Assembly: GCA_005882295.1 (NCBI GenBank)
Contig: VBAI01000155.1
Location: 1 to 38,232, forward strand
Length of the DNA: 38,232 nt
Direction: 5' to 3'
DNA from: Candidatus Segetimicrobium genomatis
GTDB lineage: Bacteria > Sysuimicrobiota > Sysuimicrobiia > Sysuimicrobiales > Kaftiobacteriaceae
Shown: piece by piece, positions 1 to 6,915 of the stretch
Numbering within the stretch: position 1 is the first letter of the stretch
How the letters are laid out: the number at the start of each line of letters is the position of its first letter
Translations under genes and position numbers: made by a program
The notes under the pieces: generated by a model
The model's database searches: none
What the model was told of the DNA's origin: nothing
The model's input: only the letters and a program-made list of their open reading frames with translations

Positions 1-265
1 CCACCAGTATTGCGCCCAGCCCGATGAGCTCGGTGCCTAATAGAAGGCGATTCTGTCCAGGGATGAGCAGGATGATCGACAGGACAAGGAGACTGAGCAA
101 CTGTCCGAAGCTCTCTCGAGCGCGAGCCAAATGTTCAGGAGTCCCGACTACCCTTCTCAGATTCATGGACAGCCCGACGAACAGGAGGCCAGTCAGCGCG
201 GCGCTCGCGGCCGCGACTGATGCGAATAGAAGTTGCCACGCGTCGGACCTGTAGGCATCAACCAT
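1..265 (-). CDS. Membrane protein of unknown function, N-terminal part only
   Basis: An open frame on the minus strand starts with ATG at 265 and runs off the left edge of the window, giving about 88 residues. The N-terminus begins MVDAYRSDAWQLLFASVA and continues into a hydrophobic segment ending LTGLLFVGLSMNLRR. A second hydrophobic stretch (LLSLLVLSIILLIPG) follows at about residues 54-68, and a third begins at the window edge. The pattern 'AWQ..F..VA.A.AALTGLLFV..S.NL' resembles a family of small bacterial multi-pass membrane proteins without assigned function that I know mainly as hypothetical proteins. No catalytic motif is visible. The family resemblance is from memory, so only 'multi-pass membrane protein' is well supported. 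Confidence 0.6.
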   Translation of the reverse strand, partial: MVDAYRSDAWQLLFASVAAASAALTGLLFVGLSMNLRRVVGTPEHLARARESFGQLLSLLVLSIILLIPGQNRLLLGTELIGLGAILV

Positions 266-325
266 GAGCAGGGAACTATGGACACGCGGTCATCGACTTC
301 GAGCCGATCCATCTGCGATCCTTTT

Positions 326-630
326 CAGCCACCCTGCACCCTCTCCCCAATGGAGAGGGGAAGGAAGATGAGGTCCTGACGGACCTTCCACCATAACTGG
401 CGCGCCCGTAGGGATTTGAACCATTCGACTCGCCCGACCGTTTGTCGGGCTCGCTCATGGCCTTTCGGCCCCCGGCCAGCGCTCGAACTCGCCCTATCGG
501 GCGGCTCGCGCTTCAGGAGGACTGGCGTCCCCCTGATCGCTCGCAACACAAAATCGGATTCTTCTGAGATTTCGGTCGTGCTTGCTGCACCTCTTAAAGC
601 GGTACCGCGGAGGAATTCTTCCTCCGCAGC
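326..630 (-). repeat. tRNA-tail block A: homologous structured block with tRNA-Arg 3' end
   Basis: This stretch fills most of the gene-free gap 266-691 and is homologous to the block at 1299-1583. Read on the minus strand it has: a GCGGTACCGC palindrome (599-608); a 9-bp hairpin at 607-627; a 72-base segment (476-547) identical to block B except at one base; and 25 bases (398-422) identical to the 3' end of tRNA-Arg including CCA. Then come a 6-bp hairpin (371-386) and a CCCTCTCC/GGAGAGGG hairpin (339-359). Compared with block B it carries an insertion of about 50 bases (about 423-475) that breaks the T-stem. It could be an attachment-site remnant or a degraded structured RNA. No gene is supported here. 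Confidence 0.7.
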
Positions 631-691
631 CATGGCAAACGTAGCTGCGCCCAAAATCCTTTGTACCGGTCCGGTACCAGGTACCGTGAGT

Positions 692-1186
692 TCAGGTTTG
701 CAGCCAGCGAGGGCGCAGCCGCCAGTAGATTGCATCGATTGCACCTACTGCGTGGTCTCCCCAGTGTGATTGGAACAAATCCCGCCACAACCAAATGATT
801 TCTGACGGAGAAGCACCGTGTTCAGCAAGTCGCAGACCTTTTGAGAGATCGTGATGTATGTCTGAGATATCATCGGCTAGGCTAGCATGAGCTGGCTCCT
901 CCTTTTCGGTAGAATCGAACACCTTCCAATAATCGTCCGCCGACCCCAATTTGTCTCTCAAGATGCCGTAAATGGACCCCGCGCTTTCGGGTTCGGGTGC
1001 ATTCGTGTCAGTCTCTGGTTCGACGTCGGGTAGACCCATAGCCCCGCTGTACAAATCGGCGATCGCCTGTCCAACCCTCGTGAGGAATTCGAAGGTGGGG
1101 AGTTGTTCGGCTTCTGCGACAACACGCATGAATCGGTTTACCCGCCCGGTAAAGTCTTCGTAGATCCGTCTGTTTTCGTCGCTCAT
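692..1186 (-). CDS. DUF5063 domain protein
   Basis: A 164-residue acidic soluble protein with no signal peptide or membrane segment. The C-terminal half matches the DUF5063 pattern as I remember it: a LADDISDIHHDLSKGL segment (about residues 104-119), then WLWRDLFQSHWGDHAVGAI (about 131-149) rich in Trp and His. The family has no known biochemical function. The gene lies alone between two homologous tRNA-tail blocks. If those blocks are attachment sites, this gene is cargo of a roughly 1-kb insertion. ATG at 1186 is the only sensible start; no strong Shine-Dalgarno sequence precedes it. Codon use is less GC-biased than in the metabolic genes to the right, which fits a transferred segment. Confidence 0.65.
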   Translation of the reverse strand: MSDENRRIYEDFTGRVNRFMRVVAEAEQLPTFEFLTRVGQAIADLYSGAMGLPDVEPETDTNAPEPESAGSIYGILRDKLGSADDYWKVFDSTEKEEPAHASLADDISDIHHDLSKGLRLAEHGASPSEIIWLWRDLFQSHWGDHAVGAIDAIYWRLRPRWLQT

Positions 1187-1298
1187 GATCGGACGCTCAG
1201 AGCTACAGCTTCACGTCATGTTGAGACTATCATGTCCTGGGCCAACGAAGGTTAGCTGTTAATCACGCACATACTCAACAGGGAAACCCCAAAAAGAC

Positions 1299-1583
1299 CC
1301 CTCACCCTGCACCCTCTCCCCAGGGAGAGGGGAATAAGGATCAAGGCCGCCAAAAGGCGGCCTTCTACCAAGACTGGCGCGCCCGTAGGGATTTGAACCC
1401 CCGACCAGCGCTCGCACTCGCCCTATCGGGCGGCTCGCGCTTCAGGAGGACTGGCGTCCCCCTGATCGCTCGCAACGAAGTTACGCCCTTCTCTTGAGAT
1501 GTACCTTGTGCTCGCTGCCCCCTGAAGCGGTACCGCGGGGGAATTCTTCCCCCACAACCCCCTGAAGGTCTGGGGTTCAAATC
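1299..1583 (-). repeat. tRNA-tail block B: homologous structured block with tRNA-Arg 3' end
   Basis: The second copy of the block, lying in the gene-free gap 1187-1620. Read on the minus strand it runs: a 20-base antisense copy of the tRNA-Arg T-arm region (1564-1583); a 9-bp hairpin (1535-1555) beside a GCGGTACCGC palindrome (1527-1536); the 72-base conserved segment (1405-1476); and 27 bases (1375-1401) identical to the tRNA-Arg 3' end with encoded CCA. A 9-bp hairpin (1343-1364) and a CCCTCTCCC hairpin (1312-1331) follow. The hairpin at 1535-1555 differs from its block A counterpart by one compensatory pair (A-T to G-C) and one change to a wobble, so the fold seems conserved rather than just the sequence. 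Confidence 0.7.
1343..1364 (-). terminator. Hairpin downstream of tRNA-like tail in block B
   Basis: A perfect 9-bp inverted repeat (AAGGCCGCC / GGCGGCCTT) with a four-base T loop on the minus strand lies 10 bases beyond the CCA of block B. Block A has a different 6-bp hairpin in the equivalent place. No clean U-run follows, so terminator function is only suggested by position and stem strength. Confidence 0.35.
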
Positions 1584-1655
1584 TGTTTTAGTGTCGCAAG
1601 TAGACAGAGAAGAAAGAACTTGGCGCGCCCGTAGGGATTTGAACCCCAGACCTTC
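1564..1655. repeat. 20-bp perfect inverted repeat spanning the tRNA-Arg 3' half
   Basis: GAAGGTCTGGGGTTCAAATC at 1564-1583 is the exact reverse complement of 1636-1655, which is the variable loop and T-arm of the tRNA-Arg gene. The 52 bases between include the tRNA 3' end. In RNA read from the minus strand the two arms could pair and compete with tRNA folding. In DNA the pair could be a scar of an inverted duplication. An assembly artefact is also possible. Confidence 0.8.
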
Positions 1656-1696
1656 GGCTCCGGAGGCCGACGCTCTATCCGCTGAGCTACGGGCGC
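1621..1696 (-). tRNA. tRNA-Arg, anticodon CCG
   Basis: The minus strand folds as a complete cloverleaf of 76 bases with encoded CCA. The acceptor stem is GCGCCCG / CGGGCGC with discriminator G. The D-arm is GCTC...GAGC. The anticodon stem is TCGGC / GCCGA with loop CTCCGGA, giving anticodon CCG (reads CGG, arginine). The T-arm is TGGGG-TTCAAAT-CCCTA. The 3' end of this gene recurs at 1375-1401 and 398-422, making it a likely integration target. Confidence 0.95.
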
Positions 1697-1788
1697 GTTG
1701 TCCGGAACTACCGCATGATACCGCAGTGCGTATCCTGAATTATATCAGCGTGCCAAAACGCACACAACAAACGCGGAGGTCCACGGGC

Positions 1789-2124
1789 GTGATCGGGTTC
1801 CGCAACGCGACGCTGGTGGATTCGCGCGGGAGGATCGTGGCGTACGCAGACAGACTCGCCATCGGCGCCTCCGCCATCGGAATGAGCAGCGCGACGTTCG
1901 CTCCTTCGATGCTTCCGCGACTCCTCAGGGGGCGGATGCCGCCCGTCACGGTCCTCGAGGCGGGGCGCCCGCGCCTGCGCCTGAACGGGTTGCAGGTCGT
2001 CCTCCCGTCCGGGGAGCGGCGTCTCTCAGGCGGTGGCTGGGCCTGCGATGCCGCCGTCGGCACATTCCAACGGTCCGCATGGTTGTCGGTCCGGACGGGG
2101 ACGCGAAAACGCATCAGTGGCTAA
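1789..2124 (+). CDS. Possible small protein of unknown function
   Basis: A 111-residue open frame from GTG at 1789, preceded at good distance by GGAGGT (1775-1780). The codons show strong third-position GC bias like real genes of this genome. It begins VIGFRNATLVDSRGRIVAYA and includes a Gly/Ser/Ala-rich segment (IGASAIGMSSATFAP). No domain is recognised and no membrane segment or signal peptide is clear. It lies between tRNA-Arg and the DnaB-like gene, so it could be a remnant of the same accessory segment. An antisense frame of similar length exists over the same bases. I regard this gene as possible, not established. Confidence 0.35.
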   Translation: MIGFRNATLVDSRGRIVAYADRLAIGASAIGMSSATFAPSMLPRLLRGRMPPVTVLEAGRPRLRLNGLQVVLPSGERRLSGGGWACDAAVGTFQRSAWLSVRTGTRKRISG

Positions 2125-2273
2125 ACCATAGTCCCAAAGGGTACCGGCCTTCCGCGCTCCGCCCCGAGCGAGCGCAGCGAGCGTGGGGGTTCCCGGCTTT
2201 TGTGTGCAGCGTCTACCCCGCGGCCACGGACGGGCATAAGAGTGTGTGCGAGTCTGATGTGGGGTGTGACGCC

Positions 2274-3791
2274 GTGGAAGAAGCTGCGGTTATCGAACGA
2301 ACCCTCCTGAGTGGATTTATGCGAGACAGGTTCTTGCTGGGCCGGGCGCTGGAAGCAGGATTCCGCCCCGATCTGATGCCCCACGCCCTCGGCCGCACGC
2401 TGGCCAAGCTCCTCGCCGATGTCTACGAGCAAAAAGACACGCCGCTGGAACCGGTGACTGTGCGAGGACTGCTCGGCGAGCGCGGCGCGATGTCCCCAGA
2501 GATGAAACGCTTCGTCGACGCCGTCGAGGCCACTCAGGAGCCGGACGCGGCGCGGGTAATGGCGTACGTCGACTTGCTCAAGGCCCGATCGGCACGGCTG
2601 CGGCTGGTGGAGGTCGGGACCGCGATCACCAACTATCTCGAGCAGGAACGCAGTGAGGGCAAGGACATCGTTGACTTCGTGGGTCAGATCGTTCCCACGC
2701 TCTTTGAGATTCAGCAACAGCGACTGGCGCGCACCGCCCCACCGGCGAATCAGGTCGGGGGCGCCATTGTTCGAGAGATCCTCGAAGGCGATGCCGGGTC
2801 GACACTGGGATACGCGCTCTCCCCATTTGACCGTCTCAGCGAAGTGCTCTCCGGACTGCGTCCGGGCTTCTACTACGGACTGGCGGGGGCGCCCCGGCGG
2901 GGCAAGACGAACCTGGCGCTGGAACTGGCGTCCACGGTGGCGGGGCAGTACAAGGTCCCCGTCCTGTACTACTCCTGGGAGCAGACGAGCCGCGTCCTGT
3001 TCGCACGGCTGCTGGGTCGGGAGACGCTGGTCAACCCCGCCACCTTGCTCTCCGCGGCGTCGCGGTCACCGCAAATCCGGGGGCGGGTCAAGGAATCCTG
3101 GGCGAAGATGGAGAGCCGCCTCAGCACCCTGTTCCTGTTTGAGGCCGGGCGCCGAGACACGGTTGAACGCATCAGGGCGCGGGCTCACAACATGATGCAT
3201 GCGTTCCGCACAGACGCCTGCGTCATCTTCATCGACTACCTGCAGCGGGTTCCCCTGGAAGAGAATGTGCACGACGAGAAGGCCAAAACCGATCTGATCT
3301 CGGCAAAACTTGCCGACCTCAGTCTGGAGCTGGGCTGTCCGGTGTTTGCCATCTCGCCTCTGGATAAGGAAGGTTGCCGGTTGGACGAACGGCCGGCTGA
3401 GGAGATGTCAGAGTTTGTGCGGCCCACCATGCACCATTGCGTCGGCAGCGGCGACCTGGAGTATGACCTGGATGTCGCCATGGTGATGTCAAAAGACTGG
3501 GTGGCCACGAAGAACCTGGAAGATCTGTTGCGGACCGAAGCCAAGGCCGGCCGCGGCGAGAACGACTTCATTCCGAAGATCGACGTGATCGATGTGAATC
3601 TGGACAAGAACCGCGATGCCCCCGAATCAATCGCCAATACCATCCAGTACGCCTTCTTTGTCTCCCTGAACAAGTTTGTGGAGATCGGGTACAAGACCTC
3701 AGAGGAATTCAGCAGCGGGTTCCGGGATTTTGCGAAGATGCAGCAGATTCTCGAGCAACTGCGCGAGGTCGGACTGCTGTCACCCGTTTAG
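2274..3791 (+). CDS. Orphan DnaB-like replicative helicase domain protein
   Basis: A 505-residue protein with a DnaB-type layout. A helical N-terminal region (about 1-150) starts VEEAAVIERTLLSGFMRDRF, and a RecA/KaiC-like ATPase domain follows. Walker A is GAPRRGKT with Lys211. Walker B is VIFIDYLQ with Asp321. The segment DEKAKTDLISAKLADLSLEL then precedes 'CPVFAISPLDKEG', as in the DnaB/DnaB-like helicase core. Bacterial DnaB is about 450 residues, so the size fits, but the core is divergent. The usual replisome neighbours (rplI, dnaG) are absent, so this is likely a phage- or plasmid-type paralogue or a KaiC-like ATPase. GTG at 2274 is chosen because the N-terminal helicase-like pattern starts there; GTG 2259 and ATG 2319 are alternatives. 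Confidence 0.7.
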   Translation: MEEAAVIERTLLSGFMRDRFLLGRALEAGFRPDLMPHALGRTLAKLLADVYEQKDTPLEPVTVRGLLGERGAMSPEMKRFVDAVEATQEPDAARVMAYVDLLKARSARLRLVEVGTAITNYLEQERSEGKDIVDFVGQIVPTLFEIQQQRLARTAPPANQVGGAIVREILEGDAGSTLGYALSPFDRLSEVLSGLRPGFYYGLAGAPRRGKTNLALELASTVAGQYKVPVLYYSWEQTSRVLFARLLGRETLVNPATLLSAASRSPQIRGRVKESWAKMESRLSTLFLFEAGRRDTVERIRARAHNMMHAFRTDACVIFIDYLQRVPLEENVHDEKAKTDLISAKLADLSLELGCPVFAISPLDKEGCRLDERPAEEMSEFVRPTMHHCVGSGDLEYDLDVAMVMSKDWVATKNLEDLLRTEAKAGRGENDFIPKIDVIDVNLDKNRDAPESIANTIQYAFFVSLNKFVEIGYKTSEEFSSGFRDFAKMQQILEQLREVGLLSPV

Positions 3792-3799
3792 AGAACTAC

Positions 3800-3868
3800 C
3801 GGAAACGGGAAGCAGGAAGCGGGAAACAATTGAATTGCCGCTTCCCGTTTCCCGTTCGCCGTTTCCGG
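3800..3868. repeat. STRR inverted repeat R1 (heptamer RGGAARC)
   Basis: Four tandem heptamers of the form RGGAARC (3800-3827) are followed by a 12-base AT-rich loop (3828-3839) and four inverted heptamers (3840-3867; forms GCTTCCC, GTTTCCC, GTTCGCC, GTTTCCG). The arms pair into a long imperfect hairpin just after the stop of the DnaB-like gene. It may terminate transcription, but no U-run is seen. Confidence 0.85.
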
Positions 3869-3918
3869 TCCAGGGCAGGAGCCCGGTCCCGCCGGCGTGA
3901 AATCTCCCCCTGACCCCG

Positions 3919-4335
3919 ATGCTCCAGTTGCTTGCCATCCATGCACTGCCGGTTCTCACCGCTGCGACTGCCGCCGGGAACGCCGTGTTGACCGCCTGGG
4001 CCTTTGTGGCACACCGCCGGCGGCAGGTGGCGCTGGGACGCACATTTTGGATGCTGCTCTTGCTGGTGCTGGTGGTGCTGGCGGGGCAGGTGGTCACCGG
4101 AGCGCTGGTGGCCGTCTCCGGCGCGCGGCCCAGGACATCGCTGCACTATCTGTACGGCGCGCTCGTGACGACCGGGGCGGTCGTGCAGTTCGGCCTCCGG
4201 CCGCAGGGATTTCTCCGCGTGGCGATGACGCGCAACGAGGCACCCTTCCGGGAGCCGCGCTCGCTGGCGATTGTGTGCGTCACGCAGATGCTGCTCATCC
4301 TGCGCGCGTACATGACTGGGGCGTTTGGGCACTAA
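3919..4335 (+). CDS. Small integral membrane protein of unknown function
   Basis: A 138-residue, strongly hydrophobic protein with about four predicted membrane segments: residues 2-24; a Leu/Val-rich run LLLLVLVVLAGQVVTGALVAV (about 46-66); YLYGALVTTGAVVQFGL (about 77-93); and LAIVCVTQMLLILRAY (about 116-131). Short basic loops (HRRRQ, RPQGF) separate them, favouring a cytoplasmic placement of those loops. No family is recognised and no catalytic motif is visible. The gene stands between two repeat elements (R1 upstream, R2 downstream) and probably forms its own transcription unit. ATG at 3919 gives the natural hydrophobic N-terminus. Confidence 0.6.
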   Translation: MLQLLAIHALPVLTAATAAGNAVLTAWAFVAHRRRQVALGRTFWMLLLLVLVVLAGQVVTGALVAVSGARPRTSLHYLYGALVTTGAVVQFGLRPQGFLRVAMTRNEAPFREPRSLAIVCVTQMLLILRAYMTGAFGH

Positions 4336-4340
4336 ATGTC

Positions 4341-4456
4341 GTGATTGGTGATTCGTGATTAGTGATTCGCCGACAACGTTAGCCCTGATTACGGGATCGC
4401 GACCCTCACCATCGAGAGATGCCTTGGCGAATCACTAATCACCAATCACGAGTCAC
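4341..4456. repeat. STRR inverted repeat R2 (heptamer GTGATTN)
   Basis: Four tandem GTGATTN heptamers occupy 4341-4368. A 60-base spacer (4369-4428) follows, then four inverted heptamers (4429-4456; GAATCAC, TAATCAC, CAATCAC, GAGTCAC). It lies 14 bases before the start of the YbaK-type gene. The same family recurs at 7658-7738 and 22977-23065. Confidence 0.9.
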
Positions 4457-4470
4457 TGTGGGGGATTCGT

Positions 4471-4941
4471 ATGACGTGTCGCGAGCGCCTGGAACGGTAC
4501 TTCCGGGAGAACGGGGTTAAATATCAGGTCCACTCCCACCCCGAGGTGTACACTGCGCAGGAGGTCGCGGCCGTGGAGCATGTTCCCGGCCGGTTGATGG
4601 CCAAGGTGGTGATGGCGATGATCGACGGCACGCTCACCGCGCTGGTGCTCCCTGCGCCGCACCGGGTGGAGATGCCGAAGGTGAAGACGGCGCTCCGGGC
4701 GAAGGACGCGCGGCTGGCGCGCGAGCAGGAGTTCGCCACCGTGTTCACAGACTGCGAGGTCGGAGCGATGCCGCCGTTCGCCAACCTGTACCAGGTGCCA
4801 GTCGTCGTCGATCGAGCGCTGACCGAAGATCCGACGATCGTGTTCAACGCCGGGAGCCACCGCGAGACGATGACGGTCACGGCTGCCGATTTCACACGGC
4901 TGGTGTCTCCAACGGTCGCGGAGTTTTCCGTCCCTCGATGA
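4471..4941 (+). CDS. YbaK/EbsC-type aminoacyl-tRNA editing domain protein
   Basis: A 156-residue single-domain protein of the YbaK/ProRS INS-like family, whose members hydrolyse mischarged aminoacyl-tRNAs in the cytoplasm (for example Cys- or Ala-tRNAPro, depending on subfamily). The family pattern is visible: an N-terminal helix then YTAQEVAAVEHVPG (about 29-42), and LMAKVVMAMIDG (about 44-55) with the conserved lysine. Later come the PPFANLYQVPVVVDRAL segment (about 109-125) and the terminal FNAGSHRETMTVTAADF motif. The length is normal for a free-standing editing protein. The exact substrate cannot be read from sequence. The start is ATG 4471, just after repeat R2. The next gene follows after 46 bases. 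Confidence 0.85.
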   Translation: MTCRERLERYFRENGVKYQVHSHPEVYTAQEVAAVEHVPGRLMAKVVMAMIDGTLTALVLPAPHRVEMPKVKTALRAKDARLAREQEFATVFTDCEVGAMPPFANLYQVPVVVDRALTEDPTIVFNAGSHRETMTVTAADFTRLVSPTVAEFSVPR

Positions 4942-4987
4942 CCGCAGGGAGTGGAGTTGGGATATCCATCGCGAGGTGATGCCGATA

Positions 4988-5236
4988 ATGCGCATCGAAC
5001 GCCGCATGCCGCCGGGAGCGCGCCGGCGCGGGTTTGTGGTCCCGGTGCCCCACACCCGGTCGGGGCAGAAACATGTCCAGGCCTACGTGCAGACGCTGCG
5101 CCCGATGGTGGCGGATATTGCCGCGACCCTTCAGATCGACCGCGCCGCGCTGACCCAGCTCGATGATCCTAACGAGATCGGGGCGGTGTATCTGGGCGCG
5201 TTTCTCGACGACCTGGGGCGCCGGCTCACCGGGTGA
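4988..5236 (+). CDS. Short conserved-looking protein, function unknown
   Basis: An 82-residue protein starting at ATG 4988, which has a GAGGTG ribosome-binding sequence eight bases upstream; GTG 4976 would add four residues. The sequence is basic at the N-terminus (RIERRMPPGARRRG) with an acidic C-terminal half (LTQLDDPNEIGAVYLGAFLDDLGRRL). No membrane segment or recognised domain is present. The coupling to the next open frame by a GTGA stop-start overlap argues that both are translated genes. No function is proposed. Confidence 0.5.
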   Translation: MRIERRMPPGARRRGFVVPVPHTRSGQKHVQAYVQTLRPMVADIAATLQIDRAALTQLDDPNEIGAVYLGAFLDDLGRRLTG

Positions 5237-5589
5237 CCCGGCCGGGGCGCTGGCCGCAGCAGCGGCGCCTGGTGGCGCACCTGCGGGAGATCCTGCGCCG
5301 CGAGTTCGGGTGTCAGGACGCCTGGGTGATCATCTCCAGCGGCCGGTGCCGGCTGGAAGTCCGTGTCGACGCCCGGCGCGTCACACTGTTGGACGATGCC
5401 GAAGATGCATTCTGGGCGCGATTCTACGAACCGGTGCAGCGGGAGCGGCTGCGCCTGGGAGAACGCACCCTGGAGACGGAGGCGTGGCGCAGGCCGACGG
5501 CCGATCTTATCGCCATACTCACGCCGTACTGGGCGGATCGGATGGGGCCGCGCCCTCGGCCAGCCCAGGCGCCGAGACGCGACGCATGA
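5233..5589 (+). CDS. Hypothetical protein overlapping the convergent MFS gene
   Basis: A 118-residue soluble protein starting at GTG 5233, which overlaps the stop of the preceding gene by four bases. It is rich in Arg and Trp. The central part looks like a mixed alpha/beta fold (DAWVIISSGRCRLEVRVDAR, then RVTLLDDAEDAFWARFYEPV). No family is recognised. Its 3' end overlaps the 3' end of the minus-strand MFS gene by 71 bases, so either both termini are genuine and overlap convergently or one C-terminus is mis-called. The tail PRPRPAQAPRRDA is low-complexity and could be non-conserved. Confidence 0.5.
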   Translation: MTRPGRWPQQRRLVAHLREILRREFGCQDAWVIISSGRCRLEVRVDARRVTLLDDAEDAFWARFYEPVQRERLRLGERTLETEAWRRPTADLIAILTPYWADRMGPRPRPAQAPRRDA

Positions 5590-6751
5590 GCAGCATGCCG
5601 GTCAGCTGCACCACTGCCGCGGCGGCGAAGATCCACCGCACCCCGATGGAGGGGATCAACGCCCCGGCAATGAACGGCGCCGTGGCGGCCCGGAGACCCA
5701 CCAAGGTGTTGAAGAGCGTGACATAGTGCAGGACCTGGCCGGGCGGCGCGTAGTGGAGCACGGCCGCCAGCCAGCCCAGGTCGATCCCGGCTGACGTTAG
5801 CCCATCGGAGATTCCGGCCAGCTGCACCACCCACGCGTTGGGGCTGAAGAAGTAGACCACGGGCGTCAGCGTGCCGATGGCGAACACGACCTTCGTGGTA
5901 TTGGTCGCCGTCCGCTGGTCGATCATCTTCCCCCAGGAGTAGAACGACAGCATCCACAGGGCCGACGTCACTGCCCCCAGCAGGCCAACCTGGAAGTTCG
6001 TGGCGCGCAGGTCGTCCACCAGGAGAATGGGAACCGCCGGGCTGATCAGCCATCCCCCGAACCCGTACACGAAGAATGCCAGCAGGAAAGGGCGAAACGC
6101 CGTATCGGTCCGGAGGATACGCCAGGTCACGGCGGGGTTGATGTGTTCGGGGGCTTCAATCGTGTCGGGCGTGCGCACCCGGCTGAACACCAGGGCGCTC
6201 GCCATCCCCAGGATGCCGGCGGCGGCAAACACCCATTGGAAGGGCACCATCTGTGTGAGCTGCCCACCGGCCAGGGACCCCAGCACCCAGAACGCCGCCA
6301 TGCCCACCTTGACCAGCGCCATGATGCGGCCGCGCACGTCATCAGGGTAGACGGCGCGCATCACCTGCGCATAGCCGAGAGTGTTGATCGAGCTCACGCC
6401 GTGATACAGGACGATGAGCGCGACATAGGGCGCCGGCGTCTTGATCAACGGCATGAAGAGAAAGAGCAGCCGGCCAAGCAGCGCGGGCCACATCACCAGG
6501 CGGACGGGGTGGACCGGCCGCACGGCGTTGACGATCCAAAACGACAGCAAGAACACGATCGCCGGCGCGGCCACGAGCAGCGACACCTGCAATGGGGTGG
6601 CCCCCAGCCGGCGTCCCATCACCGGAATAAATGGAAGCGTCAGACCGCCGAATGCCCCGTAGAGGATGGCGGCAAGGAAATCGACCTGCGCATTCGCGCG
6701 CGTCCGCGGCGGCATCGGGACGCGCAGCCAGCGTCGCAGGAACGTCATCAC
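5519..6751 (-). CDS. MFS transporter
   Basis: A 410-residue multi-pass membrane protein with the layout of a major facilitator: about twelve hydrophobic segments in two halves separated by a hydrophilic loop near residues 190-210 (RVRTPDTIEAPEHINPAVTW). The N-half contains the loop motif YPDDVRGRIMALV after the fourth segment and Gly-rich helices (FGGLTLPFIPVMGRRLGA). No substrate-specific motif is recognisable, so the cargo is unknown. The ATG start at 6751 gives a short basic cytoplasmic N-terminus (FLRRWLRVPMPPRTR). The gene is divergent from the phosphoesterase gene, with about 160 bases between starts. Confidence 0.85.
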   Translation of the reverse strand: MMTFLRRWLRVPMPPRTRANAQVDFLAAILYGAFGGLTLPFIPVMGRRLGATPLQVSLLVAAPAIVFLLSFWIVNAVRPVHPVRLVMWPALLGRLLFLFMPLIKTPAPYVALIVLYHGVSSINTLGYAQVMRAVYPDDVRGRIMALVKVGMAAFWVLGSLAGGQLTQMVPFQWVFAAAGILGMASALVFSRVRTPDTIEAPEHINPAVTWRILRTDTAFRPFLLAFFVYGFGGWLISPAVPILLVDDLRATNFQVGLLGAVTSALWMLSFYSWGKMIDQRTATNTTKVVFAIGTLTPVVYFFSPNAWVVQLAGISDGLTSAGIDLGWLAAVLHYAPPGQVLHYVTLFNTLVGLRAATAPFIAGALIPSIGVRWIFAAAAVVQLTGMLLMRRVSAPGLAEGAAPSDPPSTA

Positions 6752-6915
6752 GGCTGATCAGATCCGGCGAAGGCGGATCGGTCCCGTTGGCACATGATAG
6801 TCACAATTTTGGGCATGTGGCACAGTCTGGTCAATCATGTTCGGACGGGCGCGCCACAGGAGCCGGTTCTCCGCACCCCGAAGACCACTATATTCCAGCC
6901 ATTCATCGTCTTGGA

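Noticed and set aside
325-769. Short open frames over block A on both strands
   Set aside because: They read through tRNA-tail sequence (SLRAR-type peptides) and structured repeats, a well-known source of false genes.
326-1583. tmRNA or complete second tRNA in blocks A/B
   Set aside because: No 5' acceptor strand GCGCCCG, D-arm or tag-peptide frame is present. The T-loop TTCAAAT is tRNA-like and the 3' end simply copies tRNA-Arg.
1591-1788. 5' part of the plus-strand frame beginning at 1591
   Set aside because: It crosses the tRNA-Arg gene (RARRDLNPRPSAPEAD reading). Only the part from GTG 1789, with its own ribosome-binding site, is kept as a weak candidate.
1740-2114. Minus-strand frame opposite the candidate small gene
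   Set aside because: Composition is Arg/Pro-rich without a domain or start signal; the plus-strand alternative is slightly better.
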